In this document: piece by piece, positions 56,792 through 64,000 of the stretch | How positions within the stretch are numbered: the first letter of the stretch is position 1 | How the letters are laid out: each line of letters starts with the position of its first letter | Origin: Microbacterium sp. 4R-513 | GTDB lineage: Bacteria > Actinomycetota > Actinomycetes > Actinomycetales > Microbacteriaceae | Direction of reading: 5' to 3' | NCBI RefSeq assembly: GCF_011046485.1 | Contig: NZ_CP049256.1 | Coordinates: 930,001-994,000, forward strand | DNA: 64,000 bases | Translations under genes and position numbers: made by a program | Notes under the pieces: generated by a model | Told to the model about the DNA's origin: nothing | Seen by the model: only the letters and a program-made list of their open reading frames with translations | Databases searched by the model: none

Positions 56792-57940
56792 GTGGCCTCG
56801 ACAGTCCGCATCCTCGGCACCCATGGGGTGCCGGCGAACTACGGCGGGTTCGAGACCGCCGCCGAGAACATCGCCCTGCACCTGCGGGACCGGGGCTGGT
56901 CCGTCGACGTGTACTGCCAGCTCCCGGGGGTCGGGCGCACGAAGAACGACGAATGGAACGGCATCGCCCGCACGCTGATCCACGAGCCGAAGGAGGGATG
57001 GCGCGGAACCGCCGCGTTCGACCTCACCTCCATCCGGCACGCGATGGCGATGCATCGACCCGGCGACGTGTGGCTCACCTTCGGCTACAACACCGGCGTG
57101 TACGACGTGCTGCCACGGCTGCGCGGCATCCCGAACGTCATCAACATGGACGGGATGGAGTGGACCCGCAAGCGCTGGGGTCCTCTCAAGCAGGGGATCC
57201 TGCTGGGCAACGAGCGGTGCGCGGGCTGGGTCGGCGATGTGCTGATCGCCGATCACCCCGTCATCGCCGAGTATCTGCAGCGGCACTTCGGCCGCCGGCG
57301 GGTGCAGACGATCACCTACGGCGCCCATGAGGTCACGCGGGCGGCGACGGATGCCGCGACCGAGCTCGGTCTCACGCCCGGCCGGTACGGGATCGTGGTG
57401 TGCCGGCCCATCCCCGAGAACTCGGTGCTCGAGATCGTCCGCGCCTGGTCGGCCGAGGTGCGCGGCATGCCGATCGTCGTCGTCGGGCCGTACGGACCGG
57501 ACGACGCCTACCAGGCCCAGGTGATGGCTGCGGCCTCCGCGGAGGTGGTGTTCCCGGGAGCGATCTTCGACCAGGAACGCCTGCGGTCGCTGCGCTTCCA
57601 CGCGGCCGTCTACGTGCACGGCCACACGGTGGGCGGCACCAACCCTTCGCTCGTCGAGGCGATGGCGGCCGGAAACCCCGTCATCGCCCACGACAACCGC
57701 TACAACCGCTGGGTGGCGGGCGGCGAGAACGCATACTTCACCGACACCGAGAGCCTCCGCCGCGTACTGCGCGGCGTGCTCTCGGACGAGGACCGGCGGC
57801 GCCGCATGGGGGCGGCCAGCCGTCGGCGGTTCCGCGATGAGTTCACGTGGTCGCGGATCGGCGGGCAGTACGAGCAGGCGCTGCTCGGCGCGCTCGAGCG
57901 CCGAGGACACGTGCCGCAGAGGATAGGGGCGAACGCATGA
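56792..57940 (+). CDS. Glycosyltransferase, GT4-like (DUF1972 rhamnosyltransferase type)
   Basis: A 382-residue glycosyltransferase beginning RILGTHGVPANYGGFETAAE, the DUF1972 N-terminal signature found in rhamnosyl/galactosyl transferases of capsule loci, with an EX7E-like NPSLVEAMAAGNPV near residue 290. The GTG start follows AAAGGA. Its stop overlaps the next gene as ATGA. Confidence 0.87.
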   Translation: MASTVRILGTHGVPANYGGFETAAENIALHLRDRGWSVDVYCQLPGVGRTKNDEWNGIARTLIHEPKEGWRGTAAFDLTSIRHAMAMHRPGDVWLTFGYNTGVYDVLPRLRGIPNVINMDGMEWTRKRWGPLKQGILLGNERCAGWVGDVLIADHPVIAEYLQRHFGRRRVQTITYGAHEVTRAATDAATELGLTPGRYGIVVCRPIPENSVLEIVRAWSAEVRGMPIVVVGPYGPDDAYQAQVMAAASAEVVFPGAIFDQERLRSLRFHAAVYVHGHTVGGTNPSLVEAMAAGNPVIAHDNRYNRWVAGGENAYFTDTESLRRVLRGVLSDEDRRRRMGAASRRRFRDEFTWSRIGGQYEQALLGALERRGHVPQRIGANA

Positions 57941-59049
57941 TCGATGTCGCAGTGGTGGGTCTCGGGAAGATGGGGCTGTCGCATCTGGCGATGGTGCGGG
58001 CGCACCCCGAGGTCCGGGTCGTGGGGGTCTGCGATGCGACGGGGTATCTACTCGACATCCTCTCCAAGTACACGGGTGTGCGGACCTTCAAGGACCTCGA
58101 CCGGATGCTGGACGAGGCCAAGCCGCAGGCGCTCATCGTCGCGACGCCGACGCACCTGCACTCCGGCATGATCCAGTCCGCGCTCGAGCGAGGCATCCAC
58201 GTGTTCTGCGAGAAGCCGCTCGTGATCGACCCGGCCCAGAGCGCGGTTCTGACGGATGCCGCGGCAGCCCGGGGCCTCGTCACCCAGGTCGGGTATCACA
58301 ACCGCTTCGTCGGCGCGTTCCGCGAGGTGCAGCGACTTCTCGAGGCGGGGGCGATCGGGGCCGTCAACACGACCCTCGCCGAGGCCTACGGGCCCGTCGT
58401 GCTCAAGCCGGCTGGTCACACATGGCGGAGCCAGCGCGCGACCGGCGGCGGATGCCTCTACGACTACGCCGCCCACCCGCTGAACCTCCTCACGTGGTAC
58501 CTCGGCGCGCCGGAGTCCGTGAGCGGGAGTCAGCTGACCAGCATCTTCTCGGCGAACATCGACGACGCCGTCGCGAGCACGCTGCACTACCCCGGCGGAA
58601 CGGCGCAGATCGTCGCGAACTGGGCGGACGAGTCGCAGCGGAAGATGACGACCAAGATCACTCTGTGGGGCACGCACGGCCGGATCTACGCCGACCGGCA
58701 GGAGATCCAGGTGTATCTGCGCGACACCGCCCCGATCCCCGAGGGGTACCGGGCGGGATGGAACGTCCGCTACACGACGGAGCTCACCGAGGCGCCGTGG
58801 TTCTATCTGCGCGGCGAGGAGTACAGCACGCAGCTCGACTCCTTCATCCGCCGCGTGATCGACGGCGCGATCGAGGGCGAGAACGACTTCGCCTCGGCGG
58901 CCGTGACCGACCGGGTCATCGCCATGATCAGCGAGGATGCCTCGCGCGTCGGCGCGCGGCTCACGCGCGAGGGCGCCGCGGCGCGGCAGGCGCCGGCTCC
59001 GAGACGCGGGATCAGCGCCGCGTTCCGCGCACTGAGGGCGGGGGCCTGA
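57937..59049 (+). CDS. Gfo/Idh/MocA-family sugar oxidoreductase
   Basis: A 370-residue NAD(P)-dependent oxidoreductase: Rossmann domain with VAVVGLGKMGLSHL, the family EKPLVID near residue 91 with the catalytic lysine, and a C-terminal beta-sheet domain with YDYAAHPLNLLTW near 182. In such loci it commonly makes an amino- or keto-sugar nucleotide (WlbA-like). ATGA-coupled to the upstream glycosyltransferase and two bases from the next gene. Confidence 0.88.
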   Translation: MIDVAVVGLGKMGLSHLAMVRAHPEVRVVGVCDATGYLLDILSKYTGVRTFKDLDRMLDEAKPQALIVATPTHLHSGMIQSALERGIHVFCEKPLVIDPAQSAVLTDAAAARGLVTQVGYHNRFVGAFREVQRLLEAGAIGAVNTTLAEAYGPVVLKPAGHTWRSQRATGGGCLYDYAAHPLNLLTWYLGAPESVSGSQLTSIFSANIDDAVASTLHYPGGTAQIVANWADESQRKMTTKITLWGTHGRIYADRQEIQVYLRDTAPIPEGYRAGWNVRYTTELTEAPWFYLRGEEYSTQLDSFIRRVIDGAIEGENDFASAAVTDRVIAMISEDASRVGARLTREGAAARQAPAPRRGISAAFRALRAGA

Positions 59050-59051
59050 CG

Positions 59052-59942
59052 ATGACCACCACCGCCACGCGGACCATGGACCGGCTCCTGTTCGGCGACA
59101 ACCAGTTCTTCGGCGTCAACCACATGTCGGAAGAGAAGGCGCGCGCGCAGCAGATCCGGTTCCAGGACGTCGACGCCATCATGCAGGTGATCGACGCCGC
59201 CTACGACGAGGGCGTTCGCACGTTCATGTGCACGACGCACGACCGCATCGCCGAGGTCTGCGATCGCGTCCGCTCGAACCCGCAGCGGTACGCCGGCATG
59301 TCGTTCTTCCCGTGCATGCCGTACGCGCACAAGTACGCCAATGCGGTGACGGATGACGGATTCCTCGGCGCCATCCGTCGATTCCTTCCCGACGAGGGCC
59401 TCCTCGACAGCATCGCGCGCGGAGCGTCCTCGCTCGCGCGCAAAGACATCGAGGGCGTGTCGACCCTGCTCGTCGACGCGGAGCTCAAGATGTTCTCGGG
59501 CCTCCAGACCCCCGTCATCTGGATGCAGAACGTCGTGGTGGATCTCCTCTCCGGGCTCGGCTTCACCGACGCGCTGCGCATCTTCGCTGATCACGTGCGG
59601 GCCCGCTACAACGCGGAGCCGGGGTTCATCACGATGAACCTTCCGCGCGTGCTCGACGATCTCGATCGCGCCGGCGTCGAGAACCCCCTCGTCTGCTCCA
59701 ACATCAACAAGCTGGGCTTCCGCATGTCGGGCGGGGTCGATGCGTACCGCGAGGCGATGGAGAAGCGGCCCTTCCGCGCCGTGGCCATGTCGGTCTTCGC
59801 GAGCGGAGCGCTCCCGCCCCGCGAGGCCGTGGAGTGGGTCTGCGGTCTGCCGAACCTCGAGTCCATCGTGTTCGGGGCCTCGAGCCGGGCGAACATCGCC
59901 TCGACCGTGGCCCTCGTCGACGAGTACTGGCCGGAGCGGTGA
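59052..59942 (+). CDS. Unrecognised 296-aa protein of the exopolysaccharide locus
   Basis: Starts MTTTATRTMDRLLFGDNQFFGV and alternates strands and helices in the manner of a TIM barrel (GVRTFMCTTHDR, CMPYAHKYANAVTD, NPLVCSNINKLGFRMSGG, VFGASSRANI). The first and last of these recall aldo/keto reductases or cofactor-free aldolases, but I cannot place the family and no catalytic Tyr/Lys pair is evident. It lies two bases after the Gfo/Idh/MocA gene and one base before the next glycosyltransferase gene, so it almost certainly serves the same sugar. Confidence 0.7.
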   Translation: MTTTATRTMDRLLFGDNQFFGVNHMSEEKARAQQIRFQDVDAIMQVIDAAYDEGVRTFMCTTHDRIAEVCDRVRSNPQRYAGMSFFPCMPYAHKYANAVTDDGFLGAIRRFLPDEGLLDSIARGASSLARKDIEGVSTLLVDAELKMFSGLQTPVIWMQNVVVDLLSGLGFTDALRIFADHVRARYNAEPGFITMNLPRVLDDLDRAGVENPLVCSNINKLGFRMSGGVDAYREAMEKRPFRAVAMSVFASGALPPREAVEWVCGLPNLESIVFGASSRANIASTVALVDEYWPER

Positions 59943-59943
59943 C

Positions 59944-61158
59944 ATGCCCGCCGGGACGGAAGCATCCGCGCGACCGCGGACGGTGGTGATCGCCAATCCC
60001 TCGGCCGACCTCTACGGCTCCGACCGCATGATGCTCGAGGCCGTGCGGGGCCTCGCCCCGCGCGGCTGGCGCACCGTCGTGACGTGCTCGGTCGACGGCC
60101 CCCTCGTGCCGCTCCTGCGCTCCGCCGGCGCAGAGGTCGTGGTGCTCCCCGCCCCCGTCATCCGCAAGAGCATCCTGAGCGTCGGAGGGATGCTGTCGCT
60201 CCTGCGAGACATCGTCGTGCAGGTGCCTCGCATGCGGCGACTCCTGCGCGATGTCGCACCCGATGTGGTGCTCGTCAACACCGTGACCGTGCCGTTCTGG
60301 ACCCTCGTCGCCCGCGCCTTCCGGCAGCCGGCGATCGTCTACGTCCACGAGGCGGAGGCCGGGCTCTCCCGTCCGGCACGCGTCATGCTCACCGCGCCCC
60401 TCGCCCTCGCGAACGGCGTGATCTTCAACTCCGAGACCAGCCGACGGGTCTCGGGCTCCGCCGGACCGGATCGGGGAGGTCGGACGATCGTCGTGCCGAA
60501 CGGCGTCGCGGGCCCCGCGGACCGCCGACCGCCACGGGAGCGGGTGACCGGCGCATTCCGCATCGTCTACGTGGGCCGGCTGTCGCCGCGCAAGGGCACC
60601 GACCTCGTCGTCCGGGCCGCGGCTCTGCTGCGCGATGCGGGCATCGACCCCCAGGTCGAGATCGTCGGCTCGGTCTTCCCCGGCTACGAGTGGTACGAGG
60701 CGGAGCTGCGCGCGCTCGTCGCGGAGCTCGGCCTGGAGTCGCACGTGCGCTTCTCCGGCTTCCGCGAGACGGTGTGGCCCGCGTACGCGGCGGCGGACGT
60801 GGCCGTCGTCCCCTCCCGGCTGGACGAATCCTTCGGGAACGTCGTGATCGAGGCCCTCCTCAGCGAACGCCCCGTCGTGGTCGCCGATCACACCGGACTG
60901 ACGGAGGCGGCGGCCGGATTCTCCGCGGCCGTCCGCGTCACTCCCGACGATGCCGAGGCCCTCGCGTCCGGCCTCCGTCGCATCCACGACGACTGGGACG
61001 AGTACCGGCGGCGAGCGCACGCCGACGCGCTGCGCGCGGGCCGCGAATTCAGCACCACCCGGTTCCACGACCGACTGGCGGATGCGCTCCAGCAGCACGT
61101 CGCTCCCCCGCGCCGCGCGACGACAAGGGATCGGCAATGGACGCCGGCACTCGACTGA
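59944..61158 (+). CDS. Glycosyltransferase family 4 protein
   Basis: A 404-residue GT4 enzyme: N-terminal acceptor domain with NPSADLYGSDRMMLEAV, and a nucleotide-sugar domain beginning FRIVYVGRLSPRKGTDLVVR near 205, with the EX7E motif in ESFGNVVIEALLSERPVVVAD near 305. One base separates it from the previous stop; the coupling continues the 56792-61158 operon. Confidence 0.9.
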   Translation: MPAGTEASARPRTVVIANPSADLYGSDRMMLEAVRGLAPRGWRTVVTCSVDGPLVPLLRSAGAEVVVLPAPVIRKSILSVGGMLSLLRDIVVQVPRMRRLLRDVAPDVVLVNTVTVPFWTLVARAFRQPAIVYVHEAEAGLSRPARVMLTAPLALANGVIFNSETSRRVSGSAGPDRGGRTIVVPNGVAGPADRRPPRERVTGAFRIVYVGRLSPRKGTDLVVRAAALLRDAGIDPQVEIVGSVFPGYEWYEAELRALVAELGLESHVRFSGFRETVWPAYAAADVAVVPSRLDESFGNVVIEALLSERPVVVADHTGLTEAAAGFSAAVRVTPDDAEALASGLRRIHDDWDEYRRRAHADALRAGREFSTTRFHDRLADALQQHVAPPRRATTRDRQWTPALD

Positions 61159-61319
61159 AGAAGGCGCATCCGAAACCGACAGGTGCGGATCGGCGCGCGA
61201 GGATCTATGCTTTGCCCACTGGGGATCGTGTCACTTGGGAATTGGCACGGCGAATGCGCACCGTCGCGCGGAGCGCAGGGTCCTCCCCGCACTCGAAGTA
61301 TGGGGATTGGACAATCGTC

Positions 61320-61980
61320 ATGATTGTTCGCGCGTGCGCTCTGTTCGCTGCCACGGTGCTCTGCATCGGCCTGGCAGCCTGCTCCGCCGAGCCCGCGTCC
61401 CAGGCCGGCGCGCCGGCGCATCCGTCGGCATCGGCGTCGGCACCGGCATCCCCCCCACTCCACCGCTTCCCCGGCCCCCGAGCCGACCGCGTCGGCGTCC
61501 GCGCCTCCCACGACCGCCGATCCGGACCAGCCCGTCCCGAAGGTGGGCCGCGCCGGAGTCACCACGGCCCCGGCCCAGAAGGCCGAGCCGGCGGCGCCCT
61601 CGGATCCCGTCGCCTATCCGGACGGCGTGTCGGTGCGGATCACCGACGTGTCGTTCGCCGAGGAGACGGCGAAGGGCCCGGGAAGCTTCCCCGGCCGCGC
61701 CTTCGCCCGCCTCAGCCTGGAGCTGACGAACGGGTCGTCCGACCCCATCGACCTCGGGACGTCCGTCCTGACGCTGCTCGACAAGAGCGGCACCCCCGTC
61801 CAGCCCGTCTACGCGGACGAGGCGGACGTGCACGACTTCGCCGGGACGCTGAGCCCCGGCGGCAAGGCGACCGCCGTGTACGCCTTCGCGGTCCCCGACG
61901 ACTCGAAGTCGCAGATCACGCTGGTGGTCGACTTCGACGCGGCCCACACATCAGCCGTCTTCCGCGGAGGCCTCGAGTGA
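61320..61980 (+). pseudogene. Frameshifted secreted lipoprotein
   Basis: The ATG at 61320 opens a lipoprotein signal MIVRACALFAATVLCIGLAA with lipobox LAACS, then an Ala/Pro/Ser linker. The frame is broken in a run of seven C (61450-61456). The frame one base over continues the linker and then a beta-rich domain, VSVRITDVSFAEETAKGPG up to DFDAAHTSAVFRGGLE, ending at 61980, a DUF4352-like immunoglobulin fold. Removing one C restores a single 219-residue protein. Confidence 0.8.
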
Positions 61981-62038
61981 CATGCCTCCCGTGACCGTCC
62001 TTCCCACGCACAGCGCACCGACGACAAGAGGACTCCTC

Positions 62039-64000
62039 ATGCCCGGAATCATCCGCGACCGGATGGGGGTCTCCTCCCGTCGCATCACCGCTTCGCTCGT
62101 CGCCGTGGCGATGATCGTCGCCACGCTGGCCCTCGTGGTCGTCCCCTCGGGCCGGGCCGCTGCGGCCGATCCCCCGGCGCTGCCCGACACGGTCACGACC
62201 GACGTGCTGCCGACGTGGCAGATCAACGGCGTCGTGTGGAGCCAGGCGGTCGTCGGCAACACGGTGTACGTCACCGGCAGCTTCACCAAGGCGCGGCCGC
62301 CGGGGGTCGCTGTGGGAGGTGCCGGCGAGATCGATGCGCAGAACATCTTCGCCTTCGACATCACGACGGGCAACCCGATCCCGAACTTCACGCACTCCCT
62401 CGACGCCCAGGGCCTCGTCGTTCGCGCCGCGCCGGACGGCAAGACGGTCTACTTCGGCGGCGACTTCACCACGGTCGACGGACAGGCGCGCTCCCACGTC
62501 GCGGCGTTCGACGTCGCGACGGGTGCGCTCGTCTCGTGGGCGCCCCGCACCGACGGCCAGGTGCGCGGCTTCGCCTTCTCGGGCAGCACCGTCTACGTCG
62601 GCGGCAACTTCCGCTCGAGCGGCGGTCAGCCGCGCACGGAGCTCGCCGCCTGGGACACGACCACCGGCACACTGACGGCCTGGGCACCGGTCGCGGCGGG
62701 CGACGGCTTCGTCTGGGACATGGTCTCCAGTCCCGACCGCTCCCGCGTGATCATCGCCGGGTCGTTCACGCAGCTGAACGGCCAGACGGCGTACGGCATG
62801 GGATCGCTGGATGCCGCGACGGGCAACGCGATGCCGTGGGCAGCCGTCAGCACCATCAAAACGGCCGGCCTCAACGGGGCGATCTCGAGCCTCAGCACCG
62901 ACGGCACGCAGGTCTTCGGCACCGGATACGCCTTCGGCGCCGGGGCATCCTTCGAGGGCACCTTCGCCGCCGATCCGTACACCGGGAAGATCAACTGGAT
63001 CAACGACTGCCTCGGCGACACGTACTCGAGCTTCCCCCAGGGCCAGGTCCTGTACTCGGTCGGCCACCGCCACGACTGCACGGTCGTGGGCGGCTTCCCC
63101 GACACGAGCCCGCGGTCGCGCTGGCAGAAGGCGACGGCCGAGCCGACGTTCCCGGTCGGGACCATCACGACGAAGGACGCGTACGGCTGGGACTTCACCG
63201 GCAACGCCTACGCGGGGCTCCTGCACTGGTACCCCGATCTGGAGTTCGGCAGCTACACCGACGCCCGGCAGGCCGCATGGTCGGTGACCGGCAACTCCGA
63301 CTACATCGTGCTCGGCGGCGAATTCCCGAAGGTCAACACGACGGCGCAGCAGGGCCTGGTCCGCTTCGCGCGTCGCCCGATCTCGCCGCACGCCGTCGCG
63401 CCGATCAACAGCACGGCGTTCACACCCGCTCCGTACTCGAACGAGGCCGGCACCGTCCGCGTCCCGTTCAGCAGCGTGTGGGACCGCGACAACACGGCGA
63501 TCACGTACGACGTCTTCCGCAGCCCCGCGACGAAGATCGCGACCTTCACCCGCAATGACAGCGAGTTCTGGCGGCTCCCGAGCCTCAGCATCACCGACAC
63601 CGGCCAGACGCCGGGTGCGCAGGTGCGCTACCAGGTGAGGGCGAAGGATGCCGACGGCAACGTGCAGTGGAGCGCCTGGTCGCCGTACATCACGGTGTCG
63701 GGGGCCGCGGCATCCACCTACCGGACGGCGGTGCGCGCAAGCGCGCCCACGCACTACTGGCGCCTCGGCGAGACCTTGGGCACGAAGCTGTACGACGACG
63801 TCGGGGATGCACCCGGCACGCTCCTGAGCCTCACGCTCGGCGCGAGCGGCGCGCTCACGAACGACGTCGACGCCGCCGTCACCTCGGCGGGCGGCAGCAA
63901 CCCGCGCATGACGACGACCGACAGCGAGTCGACCACCGCCGCCACCTCGGTCGAGGCGTGGGTCAAGACGACGAGCACCCGCGGCGGCCGCATCGTCGGG
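62039..64000 (+). CDS. Large secreted beta-propeller/LamG protein, cut by the window end
   Basis: Open from ATG 62039 to the last base (654 codons, no stop). A signal peptide (about 16-45, LVAVAMIVATLALVVVPSGR, cut near AAAADPP) leads into repeated propeller blades, each with a pattern like VYVTGSFTK, VYFGGDFTTVDGQ, VYVGGNFRSSGGQ and VIIAGSFTQLNGQ. A fibronectin-like segment (about 455-560) follows, then the beginning of a LamG/concanavalin-like domain, SAPTHYWRLGETLGTKLYD. It probably binds or decorates the surface glycan. Confidence 0.85.
   Translation, partial: MPGIIRDRMGVSSRRITASLVAVAMIVATLALVVVPSGRAAAADPPALPDTVTTDVLPTWQINGVVWSQAVVGNTVYVTGSFTKARPPGVAVGGAGEIDAQNIFAFDITTGNPIPNFTHSLDAQGLVVRAAPDGKTVYFGGDFTTVDGQARSHVAAFDVATGALVSWAPRTDGQVRGFAFSGSTVYVGGNFRSSGGQPRTELAAWDTTTGTLTAWAPVAAGDGFVWDMVSSPDRSRVIIAGSFTQLNGQTAYGMGSLDAATGNAMPWAAVSTIKTAGLNGAISSLSTDGTQVFGTGYAFGAGASFEGTFAADPYTGKINWINDCLGDTYSSFPQGQVLYSVGHRHDCTVVGGFPDTSPRSRWQKATAEPTFPVGTITTKDAYGWDFTGNAYAGLLHWYPDLEFGSYTDARQAAWSVTGNSDYIVLGGEFPKVNTTAQQGLVRFARRPISPHAVAPINSTAFTPAPYSNEAGTVRVPFSSVWDRDNTAITYDVFRSPATKIATFTRNDSEFWRLPSLSITDTGQTPGAQVRYQVRAKDADGNVQWSAWSPYITVSGAAASTYRTAVRASAPTHYWRLGETLGTKLYDDVGDAPGTLLSLTLGASGALTNDVDAAVTSAGGSNPRMTTTDSESTTAATSVEAWVKTTSTRGGRIVG

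Overview
The window is about 70% GC, codes densely on both strands with many GTG starts and ATGA/GTGA stop-start overlaps, and carries ClpC, a DUF4192 protein, tilS-hpt-ftsH-fol synteny and short Microbacteriaceae-type proteins. All of this points to a high-GC actinobacterium of the Microbacteriaceae, most likely Microbacterium. It looks like ordinary chromosome: I see no phage, plasmid, IS element, CRISPR array or rRNA operon.

Layout. 1-6.6 kb: a polysaccharide pyruvyl transferase, then purine catabolism (guanine deaminase-like enzyme; xdhA-xdhB-xdhC on the minus strand). 6.7-14.1 kb: an amine-catabolism locus. A glutamine-synthetase-like gamma-glutamyl ligase, a gamma-glutamyl hydrolase, an aldehyde dehydrogenase, an SDR and a GntR regulator lie on the minus strand, with an ethanolamine-type permease divergent from them. 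No PuuB-like amine oxidase is present, so ethanolamine (or another amino alcohol) is a better guess than putrescine. 14.3-25.3 kb: small proteins, an ArgA-like acetyltransferase, clpC, a DUF2975/XRE pair behind a nested palindrome, a frameshifted endonuclease-like gene, a 34-bp tandem hairpin array, a duplicated-domain lipoprotein, cardiolipin synthase and a DUF4192 protein. 25.3-39.2 kb: housekeeping genes (lysS, DUF2520, two bacterial-PH membrane proteins, DUF3180, folK-folB-folP-folE, ftsH, hpt, tilS, ppa, an M23 peptidase, and tRNA-Glu, -Asp and -Phe).

39.3-54.6 kb is accessory. It holds an SDR, an anchored protein, and a carbohydrate regulon (GH2 glycosidase, PhyH dioxygenase, LacI regulator, three-gene ABC importer) whose two control regions share a 13-bp operator sequence. 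Next come a LuxR regulator, an AAA ATPase, and a decaying ECF41 (SigJ-type) sigma factor with its usual oxidoreductase partner. Both members of that pair have lost internal segments, yet matching ECF41-type promoters remain in front of each. A polysaccharide deacetylase follows.

54.9-64 kb is an exopolysaccharide locus: a polyisoprenyl-phosphate sugar transferase, two GT4 glycosyltransferases, a Gfo/Idh/MocA oxidoreductase translationally coupled to the first of them, an unrecognised 296-aa protein, a frameshifted lipoprotein and a large secreted repeat protein cut by the window end.

Across the window the heptamer GGATGCC/GGCATCC is strikingly frequent and forms the stems of several terminators.
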